Shown here in pieces: positions 47,181-60,300 of a DNA stretch of 64,000 nt. The stretch's first letter is position 1. The number at the start of each line of letters is the position of its first letter. The stretch is from the NCBI GenBank assembly GCA_021464415.1, contig CM038471.1, forward strand, positions 71,588,851 through 71,652,850, given 5' to 3'. This DNA is from Lonicera japonica. Lineage: Eukaryota; Streptophyta; Magnoliopsida; Dipsacales; Caprifoliaceae. Position numbers and translations under genes: made by a program. The notes beneath the pieces were generated by a model that worked only from the letters and a program-made list of their open reading frames with translations, did no database searches and was not told where the DNA came from.

Positions 47181-50100
47181 AGAACTTATAATAACATTTG
47201 GTCTAGTAATAATTAGATATAAATAAATTTATATACATACCAAACTCTCTTGCGCGATGTGTTAAATATATAGTATATACAAAATGTATTAATCTTCCAA
47301 AAGAAATTAAAATTTTGTTTTTGACTTGGAATATATAGGAAACAATCATTTCTCATGGTTGTAACAACTCTCTTCATTAATTGTCCAGAATTAATTTGGT
47401 TTTGAGAAAAGTTTTCTCTCCTGACGTTTTCTGAAATATTATTTTGCTATTGTTTCTATGATATTTCCATCTTGCACTTCTTTTAGATTAATATGACCTA
47501 AGTATTGAAATAAAACTAATTGTATTTATCGCTATTTATAAGTATATATGAACATACATATCAGTACTTAATACAATAACATATAATATGATGACACTGT
47601 GCACCAACCAAAAACCAAATCTTTAATTAACCCTTTTTTTGCGCTATTTTCACCGTATCTATAAATAAATAAATAATATTTGAGCAGTCATCACTCAGAC
47701 ATATATGCTTGGTTGATACAGTAGAACAATTTTTTCATTGAAAAATTGTGAATTTGATTTATGAATAATTAAATTCTAATTCAAGAGTGTTTGGAAAACT
47801 TAAACAAGCTTATGTTCAAATTCTAAAACGTTTCTCGATTGGAATTTATCTAATTCTAGAATTAGGCAATTTCAAGACATGATAATTTAATCAACTTGCA
47901 TATTTACAATTGTTTCGATAAATTGAATAATCTCATTACTATGTCATACAGTGTGCAAAATTTTACTTAAATGAATAATAATTAATTTACCATGCATTTA
48001 ATTTGTTTTTGCAAAAGCTAGGGTGAGTTGAAGATAGAGTCAGTTAATTATTTAAAGAAAGAAAGAAAGAAAAAGGGAAAGTGTGTTTGGAGGGGGGAGA
48101 GTCAACTAGGACAAAAGAAAAGGGAAAAGAAAGTGTGCGTGAAAAGAAATATGTAATCATATCTATATATATTAAATGGACCCATATATATATATATATC
48201 ATATATATGGGAGAATAGAATTGGCATGGTCTACACGCAAATTGAAATGATTTGGAAGATGAAGGAGGTAAGAACTTTTTGGGTATGAAATTTGGAAAGA
48301 CAAGTGCCTTTTTTGACTAGGAGACATATTTCAAACCCCTCATTCTTATCCCATGATTTTATTTTATTTTTAGTCCGAGTTCCGTGATTTATTCAAGGAG
48401 AGAATATAAAATAAAAACGTACAATTAATAGGCAAATAAGACTCTTACGTCTATCACTCGTAGATGACGCATGCCGTATAGTGGTAATTGTTCATCTATA
48501 TTTGAGAAGAATGGTAAGCTCCTCAAAAAAAATATATTTGTCTCTATGTACAAATATTTTTAATAAAAATTGAATTTCTGTAATATAGAAACGCCGGTTA
48601 CAGCCTCCACTATGCAAAATTACAAATGGATGGTACAAATAAAAAAAAATCTAATTGAAATTTCCATTGGTAAAACGTTCATATGTACTTTGTCACATGA
48701 TAGTGTAATATATAATCATTTTATAAAATAAAATAAAAAATTAATGATTGAAAGCACGAATTTGGAGATATTGTAACAAACACGACCGAAGATTATTTGT
48801 AGTATAAGATCGGTCGTGTCATCATTATTATTTCCACAAAGATTTTGACGGCAGCTTCATTTAAGCATTTTATTTTTTTTCTTTTGCATTATTTGGTCGT
48901 TTCTCATTTAATTTTGTTTATATTTAGTTTGAAAAAAAATTAAACGTGATTATAGTAACATATATCAATTCTTGTGCTAAGGATGCACCAGACTTACTTC
49001 TCATGGATGAACTTATCAATCATTTGATAACATAGACAGTCGAAGTGATACATATACTAGAAATTCCAATTTATAACTTTGCTCTTGTAAGCTACTAAAT
49101 ACCGGTTGATAATCTTATTAGGTAAATTCGGCTAAAAAATCTAAGAAAGTTATACGTGTCATGTTTTGATGCAGTCTAGTATTATATATATTGTGCGTGT
49201 TGGATCTAAGCACGCATGTTGGACTTTAAATCTATTTTTCCTTTTCTCTTTTGGTTATATTCTTATTGATTAAAAAAAGATAATGCTATTAAATACTTCA
49301 ATTGAGTATTCTAACATTCTAAAATTATTTTTAATAATACTTTATATACATTTTCATGAACATTTTTGATACATTGAAAACATTTCTTAAAACGTGAATG
49401 CTAATTACTATACCAAAAAAAAAATAATAGCTGACCTAGTTTAGAAAAAATAAAACTGAAGTATGCTAAATTAAACAATTTATATTACAAATAGTATTTT
49501 TTTCTTGAAATGTGTTCAAGCTCAGCTTGTAAAATCACTTACATTTATTAGAATCATAGCATAAACAAATAAAACTTCCTCTCCCATTTGAATTCTTAAA
49601 GTCAAAAAATGACTACGTTTACAATATGAAAATTGGGATTGAGTCAATTTGATTTGTTTTTTGGTGGCTCACAATCATTATCTTTATATTCCTTAGTTTG
49701 AGTGAATTTTATTTTCTTTGTGACAAGAAAATGGAACTTGGATGGGTAGATTTGAAGGTTCAAATGTCAATGATAAGAAAATTGTCCCGTAATTTGGCGA
49801 ATTCTATTACCTAAACTACATATCTTTCTTTATTATCTTGTAAAACACTAAAATCATAAGGGTAATTTTACTGCCAAAAAAATATGAATACTATTCGTAG
49901 ATGATCAACTAATTATGTTGCTCAAAATTTAGTTTATCGTAATTTTAATTCGGGTTTTTTTTTGAAGACCCAAAAATGCTAAAGTTTGTTTCATGATTTG
50001 AAATAAAATATTTAGCCTTGTGTTAAAAGCATTTGAGCTCGAAACAAATATAATTGTTTTGTCGATAGCCGTCACCAAAAAAATAAAATAAAATTAACTA

Positions 50101-51630
50101 GTGTTTTCTTTGGAAGGATTGGACTTACAAGAACTAATCAAAATTCGAACCAAATAAGTAATGAGATTCCTTGTATTGAGAGTGAATATTTTCCCCTAAC
50201 TATGTAACCATATTATTTGCATTCGTTTAGTTAACTTTAATATTTGGAACGTTTAAAAATTCACAGCATCATTGATATAATGGTATTTAAGGGACCTCAA
50301 GGTAGAGTTTGATTTTCTCAGAAAATTAAGAATATATTTTACCATTATATATCTTCTCAGGTTCTTGGTCTTTAATTTAAACGTTATGTTATTCTTTTAT
50401 AGACGTTTTAAATTAAAAGTCTTATTTCTTTATTGAGACATAATTGAATATATCTTATTTCACCAAAATAAATACATTTTATTCTCTGTCATTAATTAGA
50501 TTAAAATATATATTTTTCTTGACAGATATAAAATTTAAAATAAGATTATTAATTTAAAGCAAGTTGCATGGATAAGAAAACAAATTATAACTAAAAGAAG
50601 ACGTGCAATAATTAAGGGAATTATTTTTCTCGTAATTCTCAAAAGGTGCACTCAGCCTAATTCAGCTTGGGCCCGTGTTACCAAGGGGCAGACCTAAGCC
50701 CATATTTCTTCAACAGAATACCATCAATCAACACATTACTATGTTAATCAACAATTAAAAATTTTTAAGGTAACTTTCGATGCTTGACTAACCAAATAAA
50801 TTTCATGTGATATCTTTTTTTTTTCTTTTTTAAAATCTCGTGTGATAACTTGTTGTATACCATTTGTCGTCCAGCATTTTCTATTATTAGTGATTTAGAA
50901 ATATGAAATTCTGTGTTTCTAGAATAATTAATATTAAATTTGACACTTATTTCATTTTTGATTTTCTCATTAAGACTGACAATTATTTTATATTTTCATA
51001 TTTAATAACAGCATAAAATAGTTTTTTTTTTCCACATCAATATCCCATTACGATAAAAATAAAATACTATATTTTCTCTCTAAACATGTGGTAAAGGAAA
51101 TCGATTTCAAGTTTATCTTTCTAGCTAGAGGAGCAACATCAACATCATTCTTTTCTTATTTTATAAAAGTATCTCCATCGCAGCTAAAATGGTAGCAGAT
51201 CAACGCACTGCTTATGGAAAAATTTTACTCTTTATTTTGAGCTTAATGGACATAAATGGAAAAAAGTGGTAGGGGGGCGTGGTCTCTACCCATTTCAGTA
51301 TCCTTCTGATAGTTTTTGTAATTTTTGTTATTATATTAGAAGCAGATAATTACTACCATATCTAATGGATGAAAAAGTAAGTTGAAGGTTAGGTATCATT
51401 AAATTTTTTATTTAAGAAATAAATACAAGAATAAAATAGAAAATTTTAGTTCCATGACGTACTGCTCTGTGTCACTTTGGCTTTTATGTGGTACACATAT
51501 GACATGAAATCAACCACAAATTTGTGGGTTAAATTTGAGAAAGCTTTAATTAGTTCTAGAGTTGTTATGACGAAAAACAATAAAAATTCGGATCCTTTAG
51601 TTGGAACATTTAAAGGATGTAGTAAAACAC
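47181..51630. other. Long AT-rich intergenic stretch, no gene seen
   Basis: Holds a GAAA-repeat tract at 48055-48130, an (AT)n run at 48184-48200 and a hairpin at 48780-48819. No protein family signal was recognised on either strand in 4.4 kb. Confidence 0.55.
48780..48819. other. Perfect 10 bp inverted repeat
   Basis: ACACGACCGA and TCGGTCGTGT flank a 20 base AT-rich loop. The GC-rich stem stands out in AT-rich surroundings. It is not followed by a T-run and no gene is adjacent. Confidence 0.7.
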
Positions 51631-53042
51631 TTGGAAAAAAAAACAAGAAAAACTTTATAGTTTAGTGGTATTTGTAATCTTGACCCCGATATTTGAATCT
51701 TTGCAAGCGTACTTCCAAAATTATTTTTTACTGCAATTTTGACCATTCGTCAATTAAATTTAATAGAGAGCTTACGTGGCATTCCAATTAATCCAACCTG
51801 GGAAACATATCATATCACTCTCACTCTTAGTCACAATAAAAACCTTGAAATTTGGAGGTATTTGCAATCTTAACCCTGATATTTGAATAGTTGCTTGTGA
51901 TGCACTTACTGGGCTAGCTACTGTTAATTTAGTAGTTAAAGAGGATATTATTATGTATTGTTGGTGTTGCGCGCGTATAAATGAATTTGAAGGTTACAGA
52001 GTCTTTTTTACACCATTTTTAAAGACCGCACTAATTTCTCTACATCTATAGTCTCTCTCTATATATATGCTAGTTTTATGATTTTTAAAGAGCGCACTAA
52101 TTTCTATATATGTCCTTAAATGAAATTGAATTCTTAATTTGAGACACGTAAAAAAAAATTAAAAAAAAGGGTCTCCACCACCAATTTCTCTCTCTACGTA
52201 AGGAAAGCCTGTAGAAAATTCCTAAATAGATTTTGCATATATGAAAATGCGTAAAATATCTTTTAAAACTTTAAAATTCACATTTACACCTGCCAATCAA
52301 AAAATTACCTTAGAATTTACTTTATTAAAATTAGAGAATTGTCCCACATCTATAGTCTGTATATATGTCAGTTTTACGCTTTTTAAAAACTGCACTAATT
52401 TCTATATGTGTCCTGAAATGAAATTGAATTCTTAATTTGAGACACGTAAAAAAAAGGTTTTAATAAAAGGTCTCCACCACCAATTTCTCTCTCTACGCAA
52501 GGAAAACCTGTAGAAAATTCCTAAATCGATTTTGCTTATATGAAAACGCGAAAAATATCTTTTAAAACTTTAAAATTCACATTTACATTTGCCAATCAAA
52601 AAAATCACCTTTGAATTTACTTTATTCAATTACAGAAATGTCCCCAAATTAAAATTTTCAATAATGGTGTAAAAAAGACACTATAACCTTCAACTTCGTT
52701 TATACACACGCAACACCAACAATACATAATAATATCCTCTTTAATTACTAAATTAATAGTAGTTAGCCCAGTAAGTACTTCACAAACAAAGATTCAAATA
52801 TTGAGGTTAAGATTACAAATACCTCCAAATTTCAGGGTTTTTATTGTAGCTAAAAGTAAGATGATATGTTTGCCAGGTTAGATTAATTGGAATGCCACGT
52901 AAGCTCTCTATTAAATTTAATGGACGAATGGTCAAAATTGCAGTGAAAAATAATTTTAGAGGCACACTTGTAAAGATTCAAATATCGGGGTCAAGATTGC
53001 AAATACCCCTAAACTTCAGGGTTTTTCTTGTTTTTTTTCCAA
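51631..53042. mobile_element. 1.4 kb TIR element with about 390 bp inverted arms
   Basis: The left arm 51631-52020 and right arm about 52660-53042 are near-perfect inverted copies. Matching blocks read from either end: TTGGAAAAAAAAACAAG, ATCTTGACCCCGATATTTGA, AGAGAGCTTACGTGGCATTC and ATTATGTATTGTTGGTGTTG. Between them are two tandem copies of a 304 bp unit. No transposase is encoded. Long arms and tandem core suggest a Mutator-like or foldback element. A target duplication was not resolved. Confidence 0.8.
52042..52640. repeat. Tandem duplication, 304 bp unit
   Basis: Unit 1 starts 52042 and unit 2 starts 52346, both with ACATCTATAGTCT. Each contains TTAATTTGAGACACGTAAAA, GTCTCCACCACCAATTTCTC and CCTGTAGAAAATTCCTAAAT. 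Confidence 0.9.
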
Positions 53043-53401
53043 AAAACTTTTAACTTTTTGAAAAAAATATCCCTTAACATATTGCGTCTCGCAGCATATA
53101 TGTATCTCACAATATTTTGAGACTATGATATTATAAAATTTAGACCTTGCGAAAATGACACCTATATTATAAGGGACAAAATATCAAGTAATTTATATTT
53201 TAAAAGTTTATGCTATCAATGGCCAAAAACTCTCTTCTTAAACTCACACACAACATATACCCTTGTTTCTACACTTATATTAAAGTGTCAAATCAAAAAA
53301 CTCACATCCACTCTAAGCACACACAATCTAATACACCACACTCACTACAAACTATCTCTACTCTTTCACATTAATTTCTCACATTCAAATTTTTAATAAA
53401 A

Positions 53402-53520
53402 TTAACATGCCATAACTTTAAATATAAAAATTGAATTTTAATTAAGTTTATATATTTAAAACTTACTAATTAAGATCAATAAAATAAGATTTATTGTGAT
53501 TGTAAAATTATTTTAAAAAA
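53402..53520. repeat. Dispersed repeat, second copy of 26805-26915
   Basis: ACTTACTAATTAAGATCAAT and AAATAAGATTTATTGTGA align with the first copy in the same order and orientation over roughly 110 bp. Confidence 0.55.
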
Positions 53521-53889
53521 CTTTCAAGAAAATCTATTGAATATGAGTGTGCACTATTTAATTTGTTAAATTATTTTTTGATTATTTTCGAACTGATTCC
53601 AACAGTGCCTTGTTTTAGATTTTATGCGTTTCTGTTTGTCTCTAATTTAAAATATTAACAACTTGATAGAACAATGCAAACCCCTTTATATTGCTGAGTA
53701 ATGCGGGCCAGTTTAATCGATTTTTTGTTATCACAAACAAAGTATAAGACTTATGTTTCGGTTCTTCACAATTTCAAATCAAGCCCAATAGTGGACTCAA
53801 AATAATCCATCAAATTGTGTTGGTATAAATATGTTCAAAATACATTTTTCCTCCCATCGGTTCTCTTCTCACCTCTAGCCATATTATTA

Positions 53890-54003
53890 CTTTTTTAAAA
53901 AAAATAAAAATAATACGCTTGTAAAAATTCAAAGAGATAACCTCCTAAATAGATCACCCGTCAAAGAAACATATTAAACCATTAGACCAACCTCGTAAGA
54001 TTA
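53890..54003 (-). mobile_element. SINE-like element, relative of 18062-18170
   Basis: On the minus strand GAGGTTGGTCTAATGG (box A-like) and ATCTCTTTGAATTTTTAC (box B-like) flank GATCTATTTAGGAGG, mirroring the order in the 18 kb copy (GATCTATTTATCGGGAG). Confidence 0.45.
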
Positions 54004-54304
54004 TATCATTATTTACTTAACAATGCACTGTGTGGATTCCACCGCAAGTTCTTTTGTGTCCTATTGTCCATGCGGGACGCACGGGTATACTCTGGCTTTC
54101 AAGAAATAGAGCAGCATTTAAAATCCCTTCCCTAAGTCGGGGACTAAATAATTGAAGCACACACAATACAGTACAGTTCTGGTCTTTAGTTAAGTTCAAC
54201 CAGTGGTGATCAGGTCCTTTCTCTCTACTCATATATATATATATACACATTCCCTTTTGATTACTAACATTTTCGTATAGTGTGTAGTATAGCGAATCAT
54301 CATT

Positions 54305-57300
54305 ATGATATATGTTGGGGGAGTTCCATTTCCAGCAGAAGATTCATCGTCTTCTCCTAATTCAACTCAGGTACCCCCTCTTTCTTTCACATTCTTGATT
54401 CTTGTTTTCCCTTTTTATCTCATATTACACAAATCCTAGACTCATTACTCGACCAATTACGTGATCCATTTACCTATATCTTACTTTAGGATCCAATCAC
54501 ATTCTCACCTTTGCCCACTAAATTTGTTCTTCGCTTGTTATCGTATTTTGAATTTTGATCAAACGGAAAGAAGAGTCTCTGGGGACCCCAAATTTGTTGA
54601 TCCAATTTAAAAATCATGGTTTTTTTGGTGCATTAAAAACCACTAGAAACAGTTGCCATGCTTTTTACCCTAGTTTTTTTTATTCATCAATTAATAAAGG
54701 GACGCTAGTATTAAGTGGGTCAAATAATTTGTACTCAGTGTGTTCAATTATTTGAGGAGGCGAAAAATTGGTGAACTAAAATTTGTACTCAATGTGCTCA
54801 ATTATTTTAGGAGAAAAATTAACTGCTGGAGCATTACTGCCAGTGCTACACATAATTTTGCCTTTTTGTTATGATGACATCGTGTCATTATTGCTCACTT
54901 GACTTGTTAATTCTATCCAAATAAATTGAGTATTATGAGAGACCTTAAAATGTTTTACTACTCTAAAGAAGCCACCTACTCTAGGTTGAACAAACTGAAG
55001 TAGTTAGGAAAATTTTGAGAGAGCTTGAAGGTATGGAGCCATGTTTCTCTGATAAAAATATGTTTTCTCAACAAGATGAGGCTCGGATCAACTTAAATAC
55101 TCAGTAATCAACTTGTAGTTGTAACGAGGAAGCGCCTTAAACCTTCCTTGACAGAAAAAAGTATGAACTCGGTAAAATAAGAAGTCTAATGCTTCCCTTC
55201 GAGCTGGTCCCTATAGATCAAGTGTAGCCCTACTTGGGACATAAACTTCTGAAAGTGGTCCAAAAATTTACTAGTTATATATCAATATCATGCTGTAACA
55301 CTTCTCCCTCAAATTGCCTTATCAAATTGTATTCTGCTGGTGGATAAATCTTATTTTCATTGTTTAAATAAAAAAGAGTCGAACTGTCCCTCCGAGAAAA
55401 AATGGGTCAAAGTGTAATTTTTTTCAGGTATTTCATCCATCAAATGTATTTTGATTAATTTAGAAATTAGAATAATGTTGATTCTTACAATTTTTATCTA
55501 TACATATTAACAGGGCAGCGTTGTGCTGGTTGCTCTGATGGATCACCCCATTTTGGTATCTGCCTCACATTCATTTAGAGCCATGCAAGAGAGGAAATTT
55601 TCATTTTCTGAAGAATCTAGTTTGCAGCAGCCCAGACAAAGTAAATGTGTCTTTGTTTTCCAAAGAGAATATGCAACAGTTGACCCTTCACTTGTCGACG
55701 TAAGTTCATATCTTTATTTCCTCATGAAACTTCTATTAAATGCTCTAATATTAGATGCTATCTTAAACAAGGGAGTTCCCTAAAACCCTTTTCTAGAAAA
55801 TGCTATCTTAAACAAGGGAGTTCCCTCAAACCCTTTTCTTCAGCTTTTCTAGAGTTTTGTTATTTATTTTCTCACTCCTACATTGTCTTATTTTGTACTC
55901 AACCTTATATGATAATTGATTAGATATGCATTTTTACGCTTTTAGCTATTTTGCAGTATATGTTACCGGTTCCTTCTCACAGTAGATTAATATACTGTCA
56001 ATTAAACTGTGATACCAGTGTTGCCACTGTGTGCTATCATCCTGTGCTTTTGGTTTTGCACTAATTTCTCTCTGTCTCCAAGCTGCAAACATATATACAT
56101 ACATAGATATAGATATATGTTTATGCTCTAAAGAGGACGGTCCTATTTTTAAGAAAAAGGACCATCCATTTTGAGGGGTAAATGGATGATTTTTATTTTT
56201 TTAATTTGGTAGAGAAATCTCTGTGATGAGTATATTATATGTACCATTCATATAAATTGGGCTACCTTTAAGATTTTTTATGATCATCTCATCCACTTCT
56301 AAATTGAATCTTTTGATGAAATTTGGATGAGATAATCTACCCTTCACGGAGATTATCTCTACCATGTTTTTTGATAAAATTCCATCCATTTATCCTTTCA
56401 AATGGTTGATCCTCCTTTTTCTTAAAGAGAGGACCGTCCTCTTTAGAGAGGGACTGATATAAATATATATGTAGTTTCATATTTCCTTATATCTAGGGGG
56501 TGATTCTGGAGGAATCCTACATAACACTTTTATATTATTCCTTTGCTGCTTCTTCTTTCTACTTTTTCTATATCAAATATCTTAACCAGAACTGGTCCTT
56601 TCAAACTGATACTCAATTGCACACGATAGTTTCCTCTGAGTATTCACTATTTCTGGGTAGTGCTCACCACTCTTTGAACAGCGATCATTTTCCCCATTTT
56701 CTTGATTCTGAAGGCCCGATAGTCTTCCCATATTCTTTTCCCTTTTTTCAATAAAGTAAAACCCGATAGACCCTTCTTTCATCTAACTAAGTTGCAGCAA
56801 AAAACCCAATCATAGTTAGCTCCATGGACCCTTGTTTTGCTGTTAAACACCAGTTACTAGTTAGGTTCTAGCTTCTAGGAGTGGGTTAGATGAACCTGAA
56901 AGAATATTCAGTTCATGGGTAGGTTTTTCTAATACAAATTTAGCCTCTGTAAATATTATCTTAACACTTACTATTATTATAACCAACAACTACTTACAGA
57001 AGTTTTCTTTAATAATAAAACCTATGCAAAACTTATTTTTAACACTTATTATTAGAACTAAAAATAGGAGGCACATAATATGACTTTTTTGGACTAGTTT
57101 TGGTTGGGGTGGTGTAGGAGAATTGAAATTTGTTGGCCTACTATGAGGCATTGCTTCCTGAGAAACTTTATGGTTTTGGTTCGACTTTCAAGGAAGAATG
57201 GTGAGGCATTCTGTGATATATATTTTTATGGGATTCTGGATGGAACGTAATGCTAGAAATAGCGGACACCACTAGTTTTCTCTAATTTTTGACAGAAATC

Positions 57301-60300
57301 TTCTCTTAAAAGTTAAAATCTATACATGCCCTAATATGTGGTTTATACTTGCATCAAAAATGATGGACACGTAAATACCGTTTATGCAACTCTCTCTATC
57401 TTCCATTTGAATTTTGAAATTCAAATACTAGTCTTTTTTTCTCTCATTAATATTACTTTCGTCATATACACTTATGTTTATCTGTATGCTATGGAAGCTA
57501 AGTTGGGGTCCAAATTTTATGGGATGTTTATGGAAGTATCTGAGGGCCAATGTACATACTTTGTAAAGAAATTTGCCGTAGGCATGATTAGTGCCGTGGA
57601 CATGATGTGTAATTCTCTTTACAGATAGATTGTAGTAGGCATGGGTCATTGGTAACGTAGGTAGTTTCTCTCTCTCTCTCTCTCTCACCCCCCAGCAAAT
57701 CACATTTTGCATTCACTGAATATACCATGAACCAAGGTTACGAAGACAGAGGTTAATCACAAAATCAAAAGAAAATATGGGTGACTGAAATCGTAGATAA
57801 ATCAATTACGAAGACAGGTACTCCGTCATCTCCAAGTTTGCTCTTGTGATTTCTATTGACTTGTTTGGTTGCAGAAAAAAATGTGTAACCAATGTTTGCT
57901 TGGTTGCTGAGAAAATCTGATTTCGAAGCCTGCTTTAATATCTGATCCCTATTTTTGTTGTGATTTTACAATATTTTATGAGATTATTGTTGCTTTGTTT
58001 AAATTTCATCAAGAATTGGTTTCTACTTATATATGCTCCCTTTATTTGCTTACTGAGAAAAGCGATATGTCTTGGTGAAAATGCATTTTTATAACATGGC
58101 AAATTAGCAATTTTTATACTATTATTATGAACTTTATGTCCAAGGCATTGTTGTAATTCTCTTCCAACTACAGTAGTTTTAGATTCCACTTTCACATATA
58201 GGATTTTGTTTGTTTTCCCTACTAGGCTACTAATTAAGTTTACTGATCGTCCGTGGTACGTGGTATATTTTGTTTCCTAATGAGAAGTTAGTTGGCACTG
58301 ATGAAGCAACAACCTGCGTGGGCATTGTCATTCGAAACCGGGGAAGTGGAATGTATGTATCAAACATTTTACGATCTCCTATTTTCCATCTTCTATTTGT
58401 CAACTAAGGGTGGTTTGATAAAAAGTTGGAAAATGATTGATAATACTATTGATTTTTATGAGATGTTGGAAAAAATGATGAGTGATTTGGTGAGATGTTC
58501 TACTATATTGTTTTTTTCCATGGAATCCAATTCTTTGGGGAATGCGTAAGTTAAAATTTTCCATGAACAAGAGGAAAAAATGGAGAGCATCCTACCAAAT
58601 CAAACATCTTTCTTTCCAATACTCATAAAACTTAATCGTTTACCCAATCACTTTCCACTTTTCTTTATTATTTACCAAGTCGGCCCCAAGTATTGATCTT
58701 TAAATTCCTGAATACGCCAATTGCAGGGTTTCTGTTGCTCATTTGGACTCACCAAATATTGTTGATATTGGCCTCACCCAGATGTTGGCATTAGTTGCTG
58801 ACCACAATTCTGATGCCATTTTGGATGTATTAATTCTCCTTGTCCTTATAAATTCTATGTTTCCTTTTTGATGATTTTGCATTTTAACTTGGCATAGTCT
58901 TTTAATGAAATGAAATCTCTGGGAAAATATAAATGCAGGTTCATATAGTTGGTGCCTTTGAGGATACGTCACCTCAAGTATGGCCCAGGTTCAAATACTT
59001 TGTATTTGATTTTTCCAGAAACTGAGAGGCAGAAACTTAAAAATTAAATCTGTTGGATTTCCTTTACAGCAGGAAAATCATGATGCCGAATTGAAAAGCC
59101 ATAGAAAATTGGAAGGGTATTCATTTCCTCTGTGTAGCAAGATAATTGAGATTCTGGGAAAGAGCAGGGAAATCTTTCACATTCAAACCCTCCATGTTCT
59201 TGGGCATAATACAAGATGGGATTCTGAAGGAAATGCATTACCCATATTCCATGGGTTCCTGGTCAGTTTGGACTTCATGAATTTTGTTTCTTCATTTACT
59301 GTTTGGCCCACTTTATTATACGGTCATTCAAGTTTACTATATGGGCTATCTTGTCTCACTTTGGTCTACAAATTTCAAAAATGCATAAGTCCATACATGA
59401 AGTTTCACCCGCGTCTCACTTTCCCCCATTTCTAGACAAACCTTCTAAAAAGTTGACATAATTAGTCATGTGGAAGGCAAATGAGGGGCAAAAGCGGGAA
59501 AACACTATTCTTACTCCATCTTCTTTCCTTTCTTCTTCCCTAATTTTCTCTCCCTACATTAACGTGCAATTCCTTATTAAAAAAAAAATACTCTCTCTCC
59601 CTTTGGTCCTTCTTTCTTTCCCCAACTTTATCTTCTCTCTCTACATCGCCGGTGCTGGATTTCTCTCCACTTTCTGGCCAACACTAACCACCATGAAGGC
59701 AACAGCTTCCTCCTCCACTTACTTCTACAAATTACCAAACCCTAACCTTGCTAGACTCCCCCTTCCATTTTCTCCTTCTTTAAAGCTCTTTCAAGCTTCA
59801 GATCTCGTCGGAAAATCGAGAAGAGATCTGTTGGTCATAACCAAGGTACCTGTTCCAAAAAGGGACCTATGAATCTGTCCCAAAAAAGAGCACTAAGCCC
59901 ATCAATTTGTTCAAAGGGGCATTAAACCCATGAATATGTTCGAATTGGATCAAATTCGATTTTGATTTCATGTTTAGATTGGTTTTCAATTTCGATTTAC
60001 CTCTCGAGATTGGTTTTGAACTTGGGTTTTCTTTTTCAGATCAAGGCAACTATCAATTTTGATTTTGATCTGGATATAGTTCATTTTGTTAATGCGTGTG
60101 TATATATATGTAATACATATATATATGTGTATGTATATATGTAATATATATGCATAGAATAGAATAGAATAGTGCTTTCCCGCTTTTGCCCCTCATGTTG
60201 CCTTGCACATGACTAATTCCATCCGATTTTTAGACGGTCCGTCCAAAAATGGGGGAAGGTGAGACGCGGGTGAAACTTCATGTATGAACTTATGTATTTT

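Larger units (their letters stand above)
53043..54304. other. Upstream region of NTAN1 with repeat pieces
   Basis: Contains the second copy of the dispersed repeat (53402-53520), a minus-strand SINE-like piece (53890-54003) and the presumed NTAN1 promoter with a TA-rich run at 54232-54246 followed by CACATTCCC. The minus-strand frame 54017-54250 shows no family match. Confidence 0.5.

Noticed and set aside
54017..54250. 77-codon minus-strand frame upstream of NTAN1
   Set aside because: It covers the NTAN1 promoter and TA run and shows no domain; more likely promoter/leader sequence.
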